A stretch of 64,000 nucleotides of DNA, taken from NCBI GenBank assembly GCA_022794265.1, contig JAAWEK010000005.1, forward strand, positions 1 to 64,000, read 5' to 3'. The DNA is from Lachnospiraceae bacterium. Lineage in GTDB: Bacteria > Bacillota > Clostridia > Lachnospirales > Lachnospiraceae. Below the pieces are notes generated by a model. It had not been told where the DNA came from, did no database searches, and worked only from the letters and a program-made list of their open reading frames with translations. Below are positions 7,658-16,558 of this stretch, one piece after another. Positions within the stretch are counted from its first letter, which is position 1, and each line of letters begins with the position of its first letter. Both the position numbers and the translations under genes were made by a program.

Positions 7658-8500
7658 TTACTCCAATATAAAATTATCAATCAGTCTGGTTGTTCCAATA
7701 TATACGGCTATGGCAACCAGCACCGGAACATCGGCCTGATGATGAATTTCAATGGAATCCCATCGCACCATCTCCACATAATCAATTTTAGCCAGGGGTT
7801 CTTCCGAAAGAATCCGGCACATTTCTTCCAGAACTCTGTCACCGTTTTTCTCTCCTGCCTGTATCATCGCCTTTCCCGCCTGAATGGAACGGCTTAATAC
7901 CAAAGCTGCCTTTCGTTCCTCTGGTGATAAATATGTATTTCTCGAACTTTTGGCAAGACCGTCCGCCTCTCTTACAATCGGGCATCCTACCACTTCCACA
8001 TTCATGTTTAGATCCCTGACCATATGGCGGATAACTGCAAGCTGCTGGGCATCTTTTTCGCCAAAATAGGCTCTGTCCGGTGTCACAATATTAAACAGTT
8101 TACAAACCACCGTACAGACTCCACGAAAATGAGTGGGCCGGCTTTTTCCGCAAAGTTCTGCCGTTACGCCATTCATATCCACATAAGCGGAAAATCCCTC
8201 TCCATACATTTCCGAAACCTCCGGACAAAAAACCATTGCAGCTCCGGTTTTCTCACACAATGTACAATCCGCATCCAGGTCTCTGGGATAACTTTCCAAA
8301 TCTTCCTTTGGTCCAAACTGTATGGGATTGACAAAAATACTGACCACCACTTTGTCATTTTCCTCAACGGCCCGCTGAATCAGGCTCTGATGACCTTCAT
8401 GAAGATATCCCATGGTAGGCACAAATCCCACGCTAAGTCCCTGGGCTCTCCACTCTTTTACCTGCTTTTTTACATTTGCTATCGTCTGTTCGATATACAT
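7658..8500 (-). CDS. panC: Pantothenate synthetase PanC
   Basis: A 280-residue pantoate-beta-alanine ligase. The nucleotidyltransferase HIGH-type motif is seen in PTMGYLHEGH, and the KMSKS-equivalent in AKSSRNTYLSPEER; the pantoate pocket FVNPIQFGPKEDL is also intact. It forms pantothenate from pantoate, beta-alanine and ATP in the cytoplasm. An SD (AGGAGG) precedes ATG 8500. It lies 35 bp after panB and 75 bp before the panD start, in one operon. Confidence 0.97.
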   Translation of the reverse strand: MYIEQTIANVKKQVKEWRAQGLSVGFVPTMGYLHEGHQSLIQRAVEENDKVVVSIFVNPIQFGPKEDLESYPRDLDADCTLCEKTGAAMVFCPEVSEMYGEGFSAYVDMNGVTAELCGKSRPTHFRGVCTVVCKLFNIVTPDRAYFGEKDAQQLAVIRHMVRDLNMNVEVVGCPIVREADGLAKSSRNTYLSPEERKAALVLSRSIQAGKAMIQAGEKNGDRVLEEMCRILSEEPLAKIDYVEMVRWDSIEIHHQADVPVLVAIAVYIGTTRLIDNFILE

Positions 8501-8535
8501 GTCTTTCCTCCTGATACAAATTAAAATTCTCTATC

Positions 8536-9375
8536 TTAATATAACTTTTTGATTACCTCATCAGACATTCCATATGAATGTTCCTCTGCCGGAAATCTTC
8601 CCTGTTCCACATCTTCAATGTAGGATTTAAACGCCTCCTGCATGGCAGTCCCCAGTTCCGCATACCGCTTTGCAAATTTAGGCGTAAAATCCGAAAACAA
8701 TCCCAGCATATCCTGATACACCAGAATCTGTCCGTCACATTCCGCGCCTGCGCCAATGCCTATGGTAGGAATAGAAATCTGCTTTGTCACCAGTGCAGCC
8801 AGCGGCGCCGGCACACATTCCAGTACAACCGCAAAAGCGCCGGCATCTTCTACTTCTTTTGCATTTTCTATGAGCTTCCGCGCCGCCTCTTCATCCTTCC
8901 CCTGTACTTTATATCCGCCAAACGCATGAATGGACTGAGGGGTTAGTCCTAAATGCGCCATTACCGGAATCCCTGCCTGCACAATGGCCTGAATCTGAGG
9001 GACAACCTCCCTGCCGCCTTCCAGTTTCACGGCATTTGCCCGTCCTTCTTTCATCAGACGTCCGGCATTCACCACGGCATCATAAACCGACGCCTGATAT
9101 GACATAAACGGCATATCAATCACCACCAATGCGTTTTTTACTCCTCTGGCAACTGCCGCACCGTGATGAATCATATCTTCCATTGTTACGGAAATCGTAT
9201 CTTCATAACCAAGCATAACATTTCCCAGAGAATCTCCCACCAGAATGCCGTTGATTCCTGCAGCATCCAACAATCCTGCCGTTGAATAATCATAAGCTGT
9301 CAGCATGGTAATCTTTTTTCCTTCTTCCTTCGCTTTCCGAAATGTTGCAACTGTGTGTTTCATTGTTCTACCCAT
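8536..9375 (-). CDS. panB: Ketopantoate hydroxymethyltransferase PanB
   Basis: A 279-residue TIM-barrel enzyme that transfers a hydroxymethyl group from methylene-THF to ketoisovalerate. Metal and substrate motifs are intact: [30 protein letters not shown] and [20 protein letters not shown]. Two starts are possible: ATG 9375 with GGAAA upstream, or the ATG four codons later, which better matches the N-terminus of characterised PanB proteins. Its substrate is made by IlvD, encoded about 9 kb away in this window. Confidence 0.97.
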   Translation of the reverse strand: MGRTMKHTVATFRKAKEEGKKITMLTAYDYSTAGLLDAAGINGILVGDSLGNVMLGYEDTISVTMEDMIHHGAAVARGVKNALVVIDMPFMSYQASVYDAVVNAGRLMKEGRANAVKLEGGREVVPQIQAIVQAGIPVMAHLGLTPQSIHAFGGYKVQGKDEEAARKLIENAKEVEDAGAFAVVLECVPAPLAALVTKQISIPTIGIGAGAECDGQILVYQDMLGLFSDFTPKFAKRYAELGTAMQEAFKSYIEDVEQGRFPAEEHSYGMSDEVIKKLY

Positions 9376-9466
9376 GCAGATTTTCCTGTACCTTCAGGTC
9401 TTCTGCATTATCCTTTCTTCTCTTACTTCCATTTCTAATTTATTGCCGGAAAATCAATACAATTTC

Positions 9467-10333
9467 TCAGTTTTTCTCCAAAATCTTCCATATCCGGCTA
9501 TAATCCCGTCCCGGATTTTTTTCTTCTGCAATTTTAGTAAGAACTTTTGAAAGACAGACATAAATCTCTTTTTCTTCTTTCGAAAGCGCCTCAAGATGAT
9601 GAAGAACCGTCTCCCCATCTCCACGCTCCACGGGTCCGGTAAGCGCTTCTGTAACACCTGTTTTCACCACATTCTGACAGTTATGCAGAAACAATGGCGC
9701 CAGTGCCTGTTCACTGCCTGCTCTGTCAAAACCGCATTTCATCAGAATCTCAACGCCTGTTTCAAACAGGGCCGTAACCAGATTGCTGGCAAAAACCGCC
9801 GCACTGTGGTAGAGAACCTTCTGCCCCGGCCGGATAACCCGGACCGGATTTCCTAATGTTTCAAAAAACTGCCGCCAGAATTCCAGATATTCCGGTGAAC
9901 CTTCAATTGTAAAATATGCCTGTGAAATTTCCCGATAGGATTGCAACCTGTCATGGATTGCAAATAAAGGATGGATAGAGTAACCAAACGCTGTCATTTG
10001 GTCAATTCCAGAAAAAACTGCGGAAGACATTGCTCCGCTACAGTGACAGATACATTTGCCTGTTAAAGGATATTGTCTCAGAGAATTCCATACCGTTTCC
10101 AACGCTCCGTCCGGAATCGTCAGAAACAGAGCATCACTGGATGTCAGTATCTCTTCGATTGTTTCAAAATATTTTGTACCAGTAAAATTTGCTGCTTCCA
10201 TTGCCGATTCTTTCCGTCTGCCGTAATATCCGGATACATGAATATTATTCTCCGTCATATACTTTCCCAACGTAAAGCCGGCTTTTCCCGCACCTACAAA
10301 TCCTATTCTTATCTGATGAATATCATTGTTCAA
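9467..10333 (-). CDS. DUF2520 Rossmann-fold dehydrogenase, candidate ketopantoate reductase
   Basis: A 288-residue protein with an N-terminal Rossmann fold (GFVGAGKAGFTLGKYM, residues 10-25) and a C-terminal helical DUF2520 domain. It is first in the pan operon, and the window's pathway lacks any other ketopantoate reductase, so NADPH-dependent reduction of ketopantoate is the natural inference; a non-PanE reductase (PanG) is known from other bacteria, and this may be equivalent. The start is TTG at 10333 with AGGAGG seven bases upstream. Its SD is partly inside a 7-bp hairpin. Confidence 0.75.
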   Translation of the reverse strand: MNNDIHQIRIGFVGAGKAGFTLGKYMTENNIHVSGYYGRRKESAMEAANFTGTKYFETIEEILTSSDALFLTIPDGALETVWNSLRQYPLTGKCICHCSGAMSSAVFSGIDQMTAFGYSIHPLFAIHDRLQSYREISQAYFTIEGSPEYLEFWRQFFETLGNPVRVIRPGQKVLYHSAAVFASNLVTALFETGVEILMKCGFDRAGSEQALAPLFLHNCQNVVKTGVTEALTGPVERGDGETVLHHLEALSKEEKEIYVCLSKVLTKIAEEKNPGRDYSRIWKILEKN

Positions 10334-10336
10334 TAT

Positions 10337-10356
10337 ATCACCTCCTAAAAGGTGAT
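10337..10356 (-). promoter_or_regulatory. Hairpin covering the ribosome-binding site of the pan operon
   Basis: On the mRNA strand ATCACCT pairs perfectly with AGGTGAT across a six-base loop, so half of the AGGAGG SD is in the stem and half in the loop. The upstream arm is in effect an anti-SD sequence. It could lower or gate translation from the TTG start. Confidence 0.4.
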
Positions 10357-10473
10357 GCTTTTATGAAATCTCATTTTTTCAATATAAGTTCCATTTATAT
10401 TACTTATCATTCCATGGATTTGCAGACAAGTTCTGTTCCGGTATAGTTTCCTTTGGAATACCATCCGTAAAAC

Positions 10474-10501
10474 ATTATAACATAAATGAATCATATGGCA
10501 A
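10474..10501 (-). promoter_or_regulatory. Promoter of the pan-coaBC operon
   Basis: TTGCCA (10496-10501), a 16-bp spacer and TATAAT (10474-10479) form a good sigma-A promoter. The leader to the TTG start at 10333 is about 130 nt. I recognise no known riboswitch in it. Confidence 0.65.
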
Positions 10502-10507
10502 TAAAAA

Positions 10508-10551
10508 AATCAGTTTTTTCGTATTATAAATAATACTGCAAAAAACTGATT
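10508..10551 (-). terminator. Terminator of the TPR/DUF4253 operon
   Basis: AATCAGTTTTTT (10508-10519) pairs with AAAAAACTGATT (10540-10551), with an inner GTATTAT/ATAATAC stem and a T-run beyond on the minus strand. The stem is nearly perfect over about 19 bp. Confidence 0.85.
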
Positions 10552-10610
10552 TTCTATTTCTCTATCCGGTTCTGCCTCCCGGAAATGCTTTCGTTTCTGA
10601 TACCGAAGCG

Positions 10611-12125
10611 CTAATTTTTATTCTGTTCTGATTTTAATATGATACCATTCACATCCCGGCGGAAGGAATGAAATACAGCCCATTCTATATCTTTCTCTTT
10701 CAATACCTCCACTGCCGTATCAAGCACCGCTTTTAAATCCCATGCAATAAAATCAATATACCCGAAATAAATTCCGCTGGCGCCTCCGATAAAAGTTACA
10801 GCATCTGCTCCGGCTCCGGCCAGAATCCCCTCCGATACCGCATCCCGGAAATCCAGTATCTTTCCGCTCCGGTCTTCCCCGGTAAAACCATGCAACGGAT
10901 AATATAAGAATCCGGCAGCGATGCCATCCTTATGGTATACATTCATAGTATCAGCAACATTGTTCCAATACTGATTAATCAATGTCGGGCAATTAGTTCC
11001 GCCAACATAAATGTCCATCCGCACATCCGCATCTTCTTCCTCACTGGGTTCCGTTTCATATACCGTATAACGCTCACAGTACTTTTCCGCATCCATGATA
11101 TCCCCGTCCTGCCCGGAAAACTTTTGATTGAGATATTCCGGCAGCTTCTCCAGACTGAAATATTCTCCGTCCGAAGGCTTCTCCAGCAGTTCCACCCGGC
11201 CGATATACCGCATGGCTGCAATCTCGCCAATCACACTGTCCAACATAATATACATCATCCAGTAAGCTCTATTCTCATCTTCTCTCAAAAAAGAAAGCAG
11301 TTTTTCACTATAAAGAGAAAGTTCTAATTCATCCTCTCCCTGCTGTTCCACCCAGACCAAAATATCCTCTGCTGATATATTCTGTCCAAATATCTGTAAA
11401 TCAAAAGAGCCAGAGCGGGAGCCTGAATTCTGCCGTCCCACCAGAATATTCCAGTACTCCAACACTTCTTTCGGCGCATGTTTTTGAAAATACACCAGTT
11501 GAAACAGCTTTGCCTTATCTCCTTCCGGTGAAAGTATCAACTCATGTTTCCTGCCGTTATATCCCAATTCAAACGATATATCCGAAAAAGCCGGCTTCAG
11601 CAGTTTATTGCACTGCTCTATGATTTCATCGCCCTGCCGCTTCTCATCGATGCCCCGCCGTAATTCCTCTTCTCCTGCCAGAAAAGCTTCCCATCCCTCT
11701 CTGACTCTTTGACTGAACGGTTTCTCAAAGCGTGGCAGCGCCAGCGAACTCAAACAAAAATCAATCATTTCTTCCGTATCCTCATCCCCCGGCCTGGCTT
11801 CCAGCGCTTTTTCAAAATACGGAAGTGCCTCCCACGGCTCATCCAGAAAACAGTATGCATACGCCATACGGTAGTTCCAGCAATGATCCTCTTTTAATTC
11901 CTCTTCCACACTCTGAAGCAGATCTATAGCCTTGCGGTACATGCTTTCATCACCGTTTTCTCCTCCTGCCAGATTGTTATAGGCCCGTGCCAGCTCACTG
12001 ACCAGCTCCGGCGTACGTTCTTCTTCCGGAACTGCCAGAAGGGCATCTGCAATTTTCTGATATTCTTCCTCTTCATTCCATGCAGCAATCTGCTCCAGTA
12101 AATTTTTATTTTTTAACTCTGCCAT
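10611..12125 (-). CDS. TPR-containing hypothetical protein
   Basis: A 504-residue soluble, acidic protein. Residues about 20-135 form TPR-like helical repeats (YQKIADALLAVPEEER; AYAYCFLDEPWEALPYFEKA). The rest is a mixed alpha/beta region, including GYNGRKHELILSPEG, that I cannot assign to a named domain. SD AAAGGAGC precedes ATG 12125. It lies 15 bp after the DUF4253 gene, so the two are cotranscribed. Such pairs recur in gut Firmicutes as accessory or immunity-like genes, but no toxin gene is next to it. The role is unknown. Confidence 0.75.
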   Translation of the reverse strand: MAELKNKNLLEQIAAWNEEEEYQKIADALLAVPEEERTPELVSELARAYNNLAGGENGDESMYRKAIDLLQSVEEELKEDHCWNYRMAYAYCFLDEPWEALPYFEKALEARPGDEDTEEMIDFCLSSLALPRFEKPFSQRVREGWEAFLAGEEELRRGIDEKRQGDEIIEQCNKLLKPAFSDISFELGYNGRKHELILSPEGDKAKLFQLVYFQKHAPKEVLEYWNILVGRQNSGSRSGSFDLQIFGQNISAEDILVWVEQQGEDELELSLYSEKLLSFLREDENRAYWMMYIMLDSVIGEIAAMRYIGRVELLEKPSDGEYFSLEKLPEYLNQKFSGQDGDIMDAEKYCERYTVYETEPSEEEDADVRMDIYVGGTNCPTLINQYWNNVADTMNVYHKDGIAAGFLYYPLHGFTGEDRSGKILDFRDAVSEGILAGAGADAVTFIGGASGIYFGYIDFIAWDLKAVLDTAVEVLKEKDIEWAVFHSFRRDVNGIILKSEQNKN

Positions 12126-12140
12126 AATCTGCTCCTTTCA

Positions 12141-12932
12141 TCAATCCCACCAAAAATACCATACGGTAGATTTTGTCAGACAATCTGCCATCATTCCCAC
12201 GCTGAGGCCTTCACTCTGCCCTACCACATCCGGACACCATGCATGCTGTTCCAACGCCAGCTGCATCGCCTGCTCCCTGTTTACCGGAGCCGGTACCCTA
12301 TATTCCAATACATCATGGGTGATAACCGCCGGTACCGCACGGTACTGCTCATACCAGTATTGGGTTACTGCCATCAGTTCCGGTGTATCCGGACATTCAT
12401 TCCAGCCACCAAACGGCAGCCATGCAAATATCTCCCAGCAATGCTTTACCGGAATTTCTGCCAGTATCAGGGGATACGTTTTTTTCGTATAATAGTCCCA
12501 ATAACCGCTGAATTGGTCCATCGCTTCACCGCCTGCGATTTCCCCCAGAACTTCTGTATCCCAGTCCATATTATATTCTTCCGCCTCTTTTTTTCGCTCC
12601 CCAATCCATTGCTCCATCACTTCCCTGCCGTCTTTCAGCGGATTCTGTATCATTTGTTTCCGATATTCCGCCACCCGTTCTTTTGAAAACTCACATTCTC
12701 CATTCCGGTCTTGTTCTGCATCCCCGTTCATAACCAGGCTCTCCCACAATATATCATCTACCGTTACCAGAACAGGAATAAATCCTTCCCTCTCTCCCCT
12801 TTCTCCTGCTTCATGGTAAGCCGCCAGAATGGGAGCATCATCTGACATTGCATCAAATACCTGACACGGGCAGTCAAGATACTCAACCATTGCGTTTATT
12901 AATTTCTGTTGTTTTTCCCTGTCATTTCTCAT
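12141..12932 (-). CDS. DUF4253 domain protein
   Basis: A 263-residue soluble protein whose C-terminal part (about residues 155-263) is a DUF4253 domain, with the typical VPAVITHDVLEYRVP segment and the C-terminal YWYEQY/CPDVV features. The N-terminal half is acidic and unassigned. SD AAGGAG lies 11 bases before ATG 12932. DUF4253 proteins often appear with SMI1/KNR4-like immunity genes, so an accessory immunity role is possible but not shown. It is cotranscribed with the downstream TPR gene. Confidence 0.75.
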   Translation of the reverse strand: MRNDREKQQKLINAMVEYLDCPCQVFDAMSDDAPILAAYHEAGERGEREGFIPVLVTVDDILWESLVMNGDAEQDRNGECEFSKERVAEYRKQMIQNPLKDGREVMEQWIGERKKEAEEYNMDWDTEVLGEIAGGEAMDQFSGYWDYYTKKTYPLILAEIPVKHCWEIFAWLPFGGWNECPDTPELMAVTQYWYEQYRAVPAVITHDVLEYRVPAPVNREQAMQLALEQHAWCPDVVGQSEGLSVGMMADCLTKSTVWYFWWD

Positions 12933-12979
12933 ATTCCGGATTCTCCTTCTTCATTTGGTTTTATTATAACATATATTCT

Positions 12980-13552
12980 TTATCTGAACTGCTTTATTTT
13001 ACACAATATCTGATTTAATTCTTCCATCCATTGTTCTTTTGTAATACAGGTAATATGTTCTGTCCGAGTGTCATCAAGCATGGAACAACTTACGTTTTCT
13101 GCCGTGTGATGATAACGAAGCCCACACTTTTCCTGAACTCTGCGTGACTTATCGTTTCCATCAAAATAGCCACACCAGATTTTTTCCAGTCTTAATTCTT
13201 CAAATGCATATCGCATCAATTCGCAAACAGCTTCAGGAATCAATCCATGTCCCCAATAAGGCACTCCAATCCAGTAACCGATTTCTCCCTCATCTTCTCC
13301 CATAGGTATATTACTTTTCTCACCAAAAATGAGACCAACGCTTCCCACAGGTTCTCCCGTCCGTTTCAGAATCACCGCATAAGTTTCTGGCGCAGATAAT
13401 ACATCTCTTATAATCTCTCTGCTGTTCTCCACACTGGAATGTACTGGCCATCCGGCAACCGGACCGACTTCCGGATGTTTTGCATATTTATACAACGCTT
13501 CTGCATCCGTTTCTGCCCATGGCCGTAATATTAAGCGTTCTGTTTCTAACAT
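12980..13552 (-). CDS. GNAT acetyltransferase, RimJ/RimL type
   Basis: A 190-residue N-acetyltransferase beginning [12 protein letters not shown], the usual start of the RimJ/RimL group. The acetyl-CoA binding loop is seen in [13 protein letters not shown] and the following helix. ATG 13552 has GGAGG upstream; the longer frame has no SD. The substrate could be a ribosomal protein N-terminus or a small amine. It lies between unrelated single genes. Confidence 0.88.
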   Translation of the reverse strand: MLETERLILRPWAETDAEALYKYAKHPEVGPVAGWPVHSSVENSREIIRDVLSAPETYAVILKRTGEPVGSVGLIFGEKSNIPMGEDEGEIGYWIGVPYWGHGLIPEAVCELMRYAFEELRLEKIWCGYFDGNDKSRRVQEKCGLRYHHTAENVSCSMLDDTRTEHITCITKEQWMEELNQILCKIKQFR

Positions 13553-13667
13553 CTGCTTTCCTCCATAATTAATTCTTATTGTTTTATTAATGACGGAATT
13601 CTTATCCCTATATATCTGCACCTGCTTTCATTTTCTATTATTTTCCGGTCTCCATCTGTCTGTAACA

Positions 13668-13955
13668 TTACTGCTCTGCTTCCGTTACCGTGACACAGAC
13701 AGTATCTCCCGGCTGCTTTCCTATTTTGCTGCGAATATCTTTGCGTATGCCAATGATATAACAGACAGAACCGTCTTCGTTTTTTACACCCATATTTACA
13801 ATACTTCCACTGTACGGCTCACCATCAAAGGTAATTTCTGCTTTAACCCTGCCCTTGCCAAATTCGGCTCTGATATCGAACGGAAAACGTACAAAAGCTC
13901 CCCCTTTGTCCGGAACAGGTTCAATAACTGCTTCAAATTTATAGGTTTTATTCAT
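13668..13955 (-). CDS. DUF1905 domain protein
   Basis: A 95-residue protein with the compact beta-barrel DUF1905 pattern: KFEAVIEPVPDKGGAFVRFPF, then SGSIVNMG, then YIIGIRKDIRSKIGKQPGD near the end. SD AGAGAGGA precedes ATG 13955. The family often occurs alone or fused to YdeI-like domains; its biochemical role is unknown. It is a single-gene unit. The 200 bp upstream to 14159 is AT-rich with nothing I recognise. Confidence 0.88.
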   Translation of the reverse strand: MNKTYKFEAVIEPVPDKGGAFVRFPFDIRAEFGKGRVKAEITFDGEPYSGSIVNMGVKNEDGSVCYIIGIRKDIRSKIGKQPGDTVCVTVTEAEQ

Positions 13956-14159
13956 TATTTATCCTCTCTTTTTAAATCAAAATTATATAAACTTTATGCT
14001 GCCAATTCTCTATACTGATTATAACATTCTTCATAAATAAAATAATTATTATATGTTTTATTGTACCACAAATAAGAAAACGTATGAATAGTGAATTTTG
14101 CAAATGAATTTTCTACATTTTTTCCCATTAGAACCCTTATTTTAAACTCTTTCAATCTA

Positions 14160-14990
14160 TCAAAATACTTTTACATTATTCTTCAGCCACCGCACTGATT
14201 TTCTCAAAGCTTCTATCGTCTTCGTTTCGAGAACGCATCTGCAATCACATTCTTTTGCTATTCCCAATCTATCTTTTAAATCTATTTCCCCATCTCCAAG
14301 AGCAAGATGGTTTTTGGATGACAATTCAGAGCCGTCATGAATATGGAAATGAACCAATTTTTGCTGATACCTGAGAATAAATGGAACATCCTGTTCTCCT
14401 ACAGACTTTGAATGCCCTATATCCCATGTAAGACCGAATTTATCACTTTGCATCAGATATTCGATTGCTTTTTTCTCATATTCCCGAAAGCCATTTGTAT
14501 TCTCAATTGCGATTACTATTTCTGAGTCAGCAATCCATTCTTCGCATAATGTCCTAAAGGTTTCAAATGATTTTATGTAGATATCAAAATCACGGTCATA
14601 CATCTGCACTTTCCGATTCGGAAGTGTTATGTATATGCCATGATTCATATGCATATTGATAATAAAAGGCTGACAAGCCTCTCCATATAAATTCCGTAGT
14701 CCAATCATCTTCTTGGCAACATTAATAGTCCTCCTTGTAGTTTCAAGGTATGCATGGGATACAAGCTCATTGAAATCAGCAATATTCAAATTTTCATCAA
14801 GATGTATCGTATAATAAATACCCGCTGTATTTGCAGCATCAAGAAAAAACTCCGTGTTTTCCAGTTTATTCAACTGATACTCCGGAAAGTTCATATTTAG
14901 TTCTATGAAGTTTAATCCAAGCTCTTTACAGAGATTTATGTTTTCTGTAAGAGATTTATTTTCGATTAAAGTAGGCATCCCATATTGCAT
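14160..14990 (-). CDS. Sugar-phosphate isomerase/epimerase-like TIM barrel
   Basis: A 276-residue AP-endonuclease-2/xylose-isomerase-like TIM barrel. Metal-ligand segments are visible: FIELNMNFPE, IAIENTNGF, WDIGHSKSVG, HFHIHDGSE with HLALGDGEID, and CVLETKT. ATG 14990 follows AAAGGAG; the ATG eight codons upstream would place the SD inside the gene. It probably isomerises or epimerises a sugar or inositol derivative. No transport or catabolic partners are adjacent, so the substrate is open. Confidence 0.85.
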   Translation of the reverse strand: MQYGMPTLIENKSLTENINLCKELGLNFIELNMNFPEYQLNKLENTEFFLDAANTAGIYYTIHLDENLNIADFNELVSHAYLETTRRTINVAKKMIGLRNLYGEACQPFIINMHMNHGIYITLPNRKVQMYDRDFDIYIKSFETFRTLCEEWIADSEIVIAIENTNGFREYEKKAIEYLMQSDKFGLTWDIGHSKSVGEQDVPFILRYQQKLVHFHIHDGSELSSKNHLALGDGEIDLKDRLGIAKECDCRCVLETKTIEALRKSVRWLKNNVKVF

Positions 14991-15182
14991 AACGTTGCTC
15001 CTTTCTTCTGACATTTATATCATACGGTTTCAAATAATTTGCAACTTGTAAATTATAATAAAAATATTAAAGACATATATAAAAAGCTGAATCATTCAAC
15101 GGATAGTTTTAGAATGAAACTTGATGTATAAATATCAACTCTTTTCCTATTATAAGACTGCTTCCCCGAAAGAATCATACTC

Positions 15183-15328
15183 TTTTCTTTATTGCCATCC
15201 GTTAAATATATGTCTGACAGTATATTCAAGTGGAAGCAGATCTGTAATGCGGTTCCATTCATCTGTGTAATCCACTTCGTTGGCGTCATCACAAAACGAT
15301 TTAATTCTTTCCACATACCACTTTTCAT
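15183..15328 (-). pseudogene. Possible C-terminal gene fragment after the GIY-YIG gene
   Basis: Two overlapping frames compete directly after the GIY-YIG gene. The longer frame starts with an ATG overlapping the GIY-YIG stop and gives 78 residues, ending at 15092, with poor protein-like character. The +1 frame, without an ATG, reads EKWYVERIKSFCDDANEVDY and onward to FNGWQ with a stop near 15190, and looks like a real amphipathic protein end. I read this as the remnant of a lost or frameshifted small gene. Confidence 0.35.
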
Positions 15329-16161
15329 TTTTCTTCTATTTCTTTTAGAGATATCCCTTTTTTATTTTTCCAAGCATTCCTGCCATTAATACTATATCCT
15401 ACAACTATGGCAGCTGCAAGCGAAGGACTCGTAAATGCCCAATCCTGAGTAAAAGTAAAATTCTTATCAATAACACCTTTATCGAACAATACTTGCCGCT
15501 TATCAACAACTGACCTTGATAAGGATGATGCCACATTATCAGCAACTTTAGAACCTTTTAACACTGCAAAGCCTTCTGAAATTAGTTTACCACTCGCCTT
15601 AATTCCAGAACGATCCTGTAAAATATAAAAGTTTTCTTTCTCATCATTTTTACTCTTTATCGATGGTTCCAAAATTTTGTGCCCTAATACTCCCAAAATC
15701 AAACGCATATTGTCAATAAACTCATCCATTTCAGCACGATCCATTTCTGAAATAGATACTTCTGCTGGTATATTACTATTTACTAACTCATATCTTTTAG
15801 TTTCTTTCGCCAAAATGTAAAGATGATTTTCAAGATATTTTATATGTGCTTTATTTAAATTATTATCTTTGCTGATAAATGCAATACATTCTGTCCAAAA
15901 ATCTTTTCCAGAAATATGCTGCTTTAATCTGCTTAATATATTTTCAGCTTCCCCTATATAAACTTGCTCGACATCTGTTTCGTCATTACGGCCAAAAAGA
16001 AAATATACACCTGTATTCTCTATATCATCCCTATCTGAACAACGATTAACATAAGTTCGAGGTATTTTATATGCCTTTCCTGTCCAATTAGAAAGTTCAC
16101 TTGCCCATCTGCCATCTGCTTCTCCATCAATTAAAAATTGTCGAATTGTTTTTCCTCTCAT
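15325..16161 (-). CDS. GIY-YIG nuclease with C-terminal DUF4357
   Basis: A 278-residue protein. The GIY-YIG core is represented by TGVYFLFGR and EQVYIGEAENILSRLKQH with the catalytic Arg; the Glu-containing HIKYLENHLY helix follows. The end, WAFTSPSLAAAIVVGYSING and then R-N-A-W-K-N, is DUF4357. Such proteins are often linked to restriction or DNA-repair loci. ATG 16161 has GAGG eight bases upstream. The gene is isolated, which suggests an accessory gene acquired on its own. Confidence 0.88.
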   Translation of the reverse strand: MRGKTIRQFLIDGEADGRWASELSNWTGKAYKIPRTYVNRCSDRDDIENTGVYFLFGRNDETDVEQVYIGEAENILSRLKQHISGKDFWTECIAFISKDNNLNKAHIKYLENHLYILAKETKRYELVNSNIPAEVSISEMDRAEMDEFIDNMRLILGVLGHKILEPSIKSKNDEKENFYILQDRSGIKASGKLISEGFAVLKGSKVADNVASSLSRSVVDKRQVLFDKGVIDKNFTFTQDWAFTSPSLAAAIVVGYSINGRNAWKNKKGISLKEIEEK

Positions 16162-16236
16162 TATTATCACCTCTTCGTGTTTTAATAATTATATCAGTTT
16201 CCTGCAAATATTTCCATAACCGATACTAATATATGA

Positions 16237-16269
16237 AAGACGGCATCAGCTTCACGCCAACGCCGCCTT
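16237..16269 (-). terminator. Weak terminator-like hairpin
   Basis: AAGACGGC and GCCGCCTT can pair with one G-U wobble on the minus strand around a 17-nt loop. It would end the methyltransferase transcript. The T-run is poor. The rest of 16162-16391 holds nothing I recognise. Confidence 0.35.
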
Positions 16270-16391
16270 TTCCCTCAGTCACTCCATTATAAAACAATTC
16301 AATATTTGTCAGACTAATTACCCATCCCCCGTTTTAAAACCTTATGCTGTCTAGGAAAAATGAATAAATCGCCAATTTATATGGTTTCATA

Positions 16392-16505
16392 TTATTTATT
16401 TGTTTCTTCATTTATGATGATTCCCGCTTTAGTCATTATATTCATAATTGTATTGTATATCTTTTGCTCTGAATCTTCCAAAGAAAGTAGCATCAATTTT
16501 TTCAT
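16392..16505 (-). CDS. Possible 37-residue peptide
   Basis: An ATG at 16505 with GGGAG nine bases upstream opens a 37-codon frame (MKKLMLLSLEDSEQKIYNTI and onward). It follows the methyltransferase gene by 53 bp and would share its transcript. The composition (short, amphipathic, Lys/Glu rich) is protein-like, but no family is recognised. Confidence 0.35.
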   Translation of the reverse strand: MKKLMLLSLEDSEQKIYNTIMNIMTKAGIIINEETNK

Positions 16506-16558
16506 ATCAATCATCTCCCAGGCAACCTTAATAACCAGACATTCAACAATTAAACTCT

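Noticed and set aside
8024..8524. Plus-strand 166-codon frame opposite panC
   Set aside because: Antisense to an intact panC and without an SD or motif.
11709..11929. Plus-strand frames opposite the TPR gene
   Set aside because: Antisense shadows without start signals.
15092..15328. 78-codon frame starting in the GIY-YIG stop
   Set aside because: The overlapping +1 frame looks more protein-like in the same stretch; this frame is probably out-of-frame reading of a remnant.
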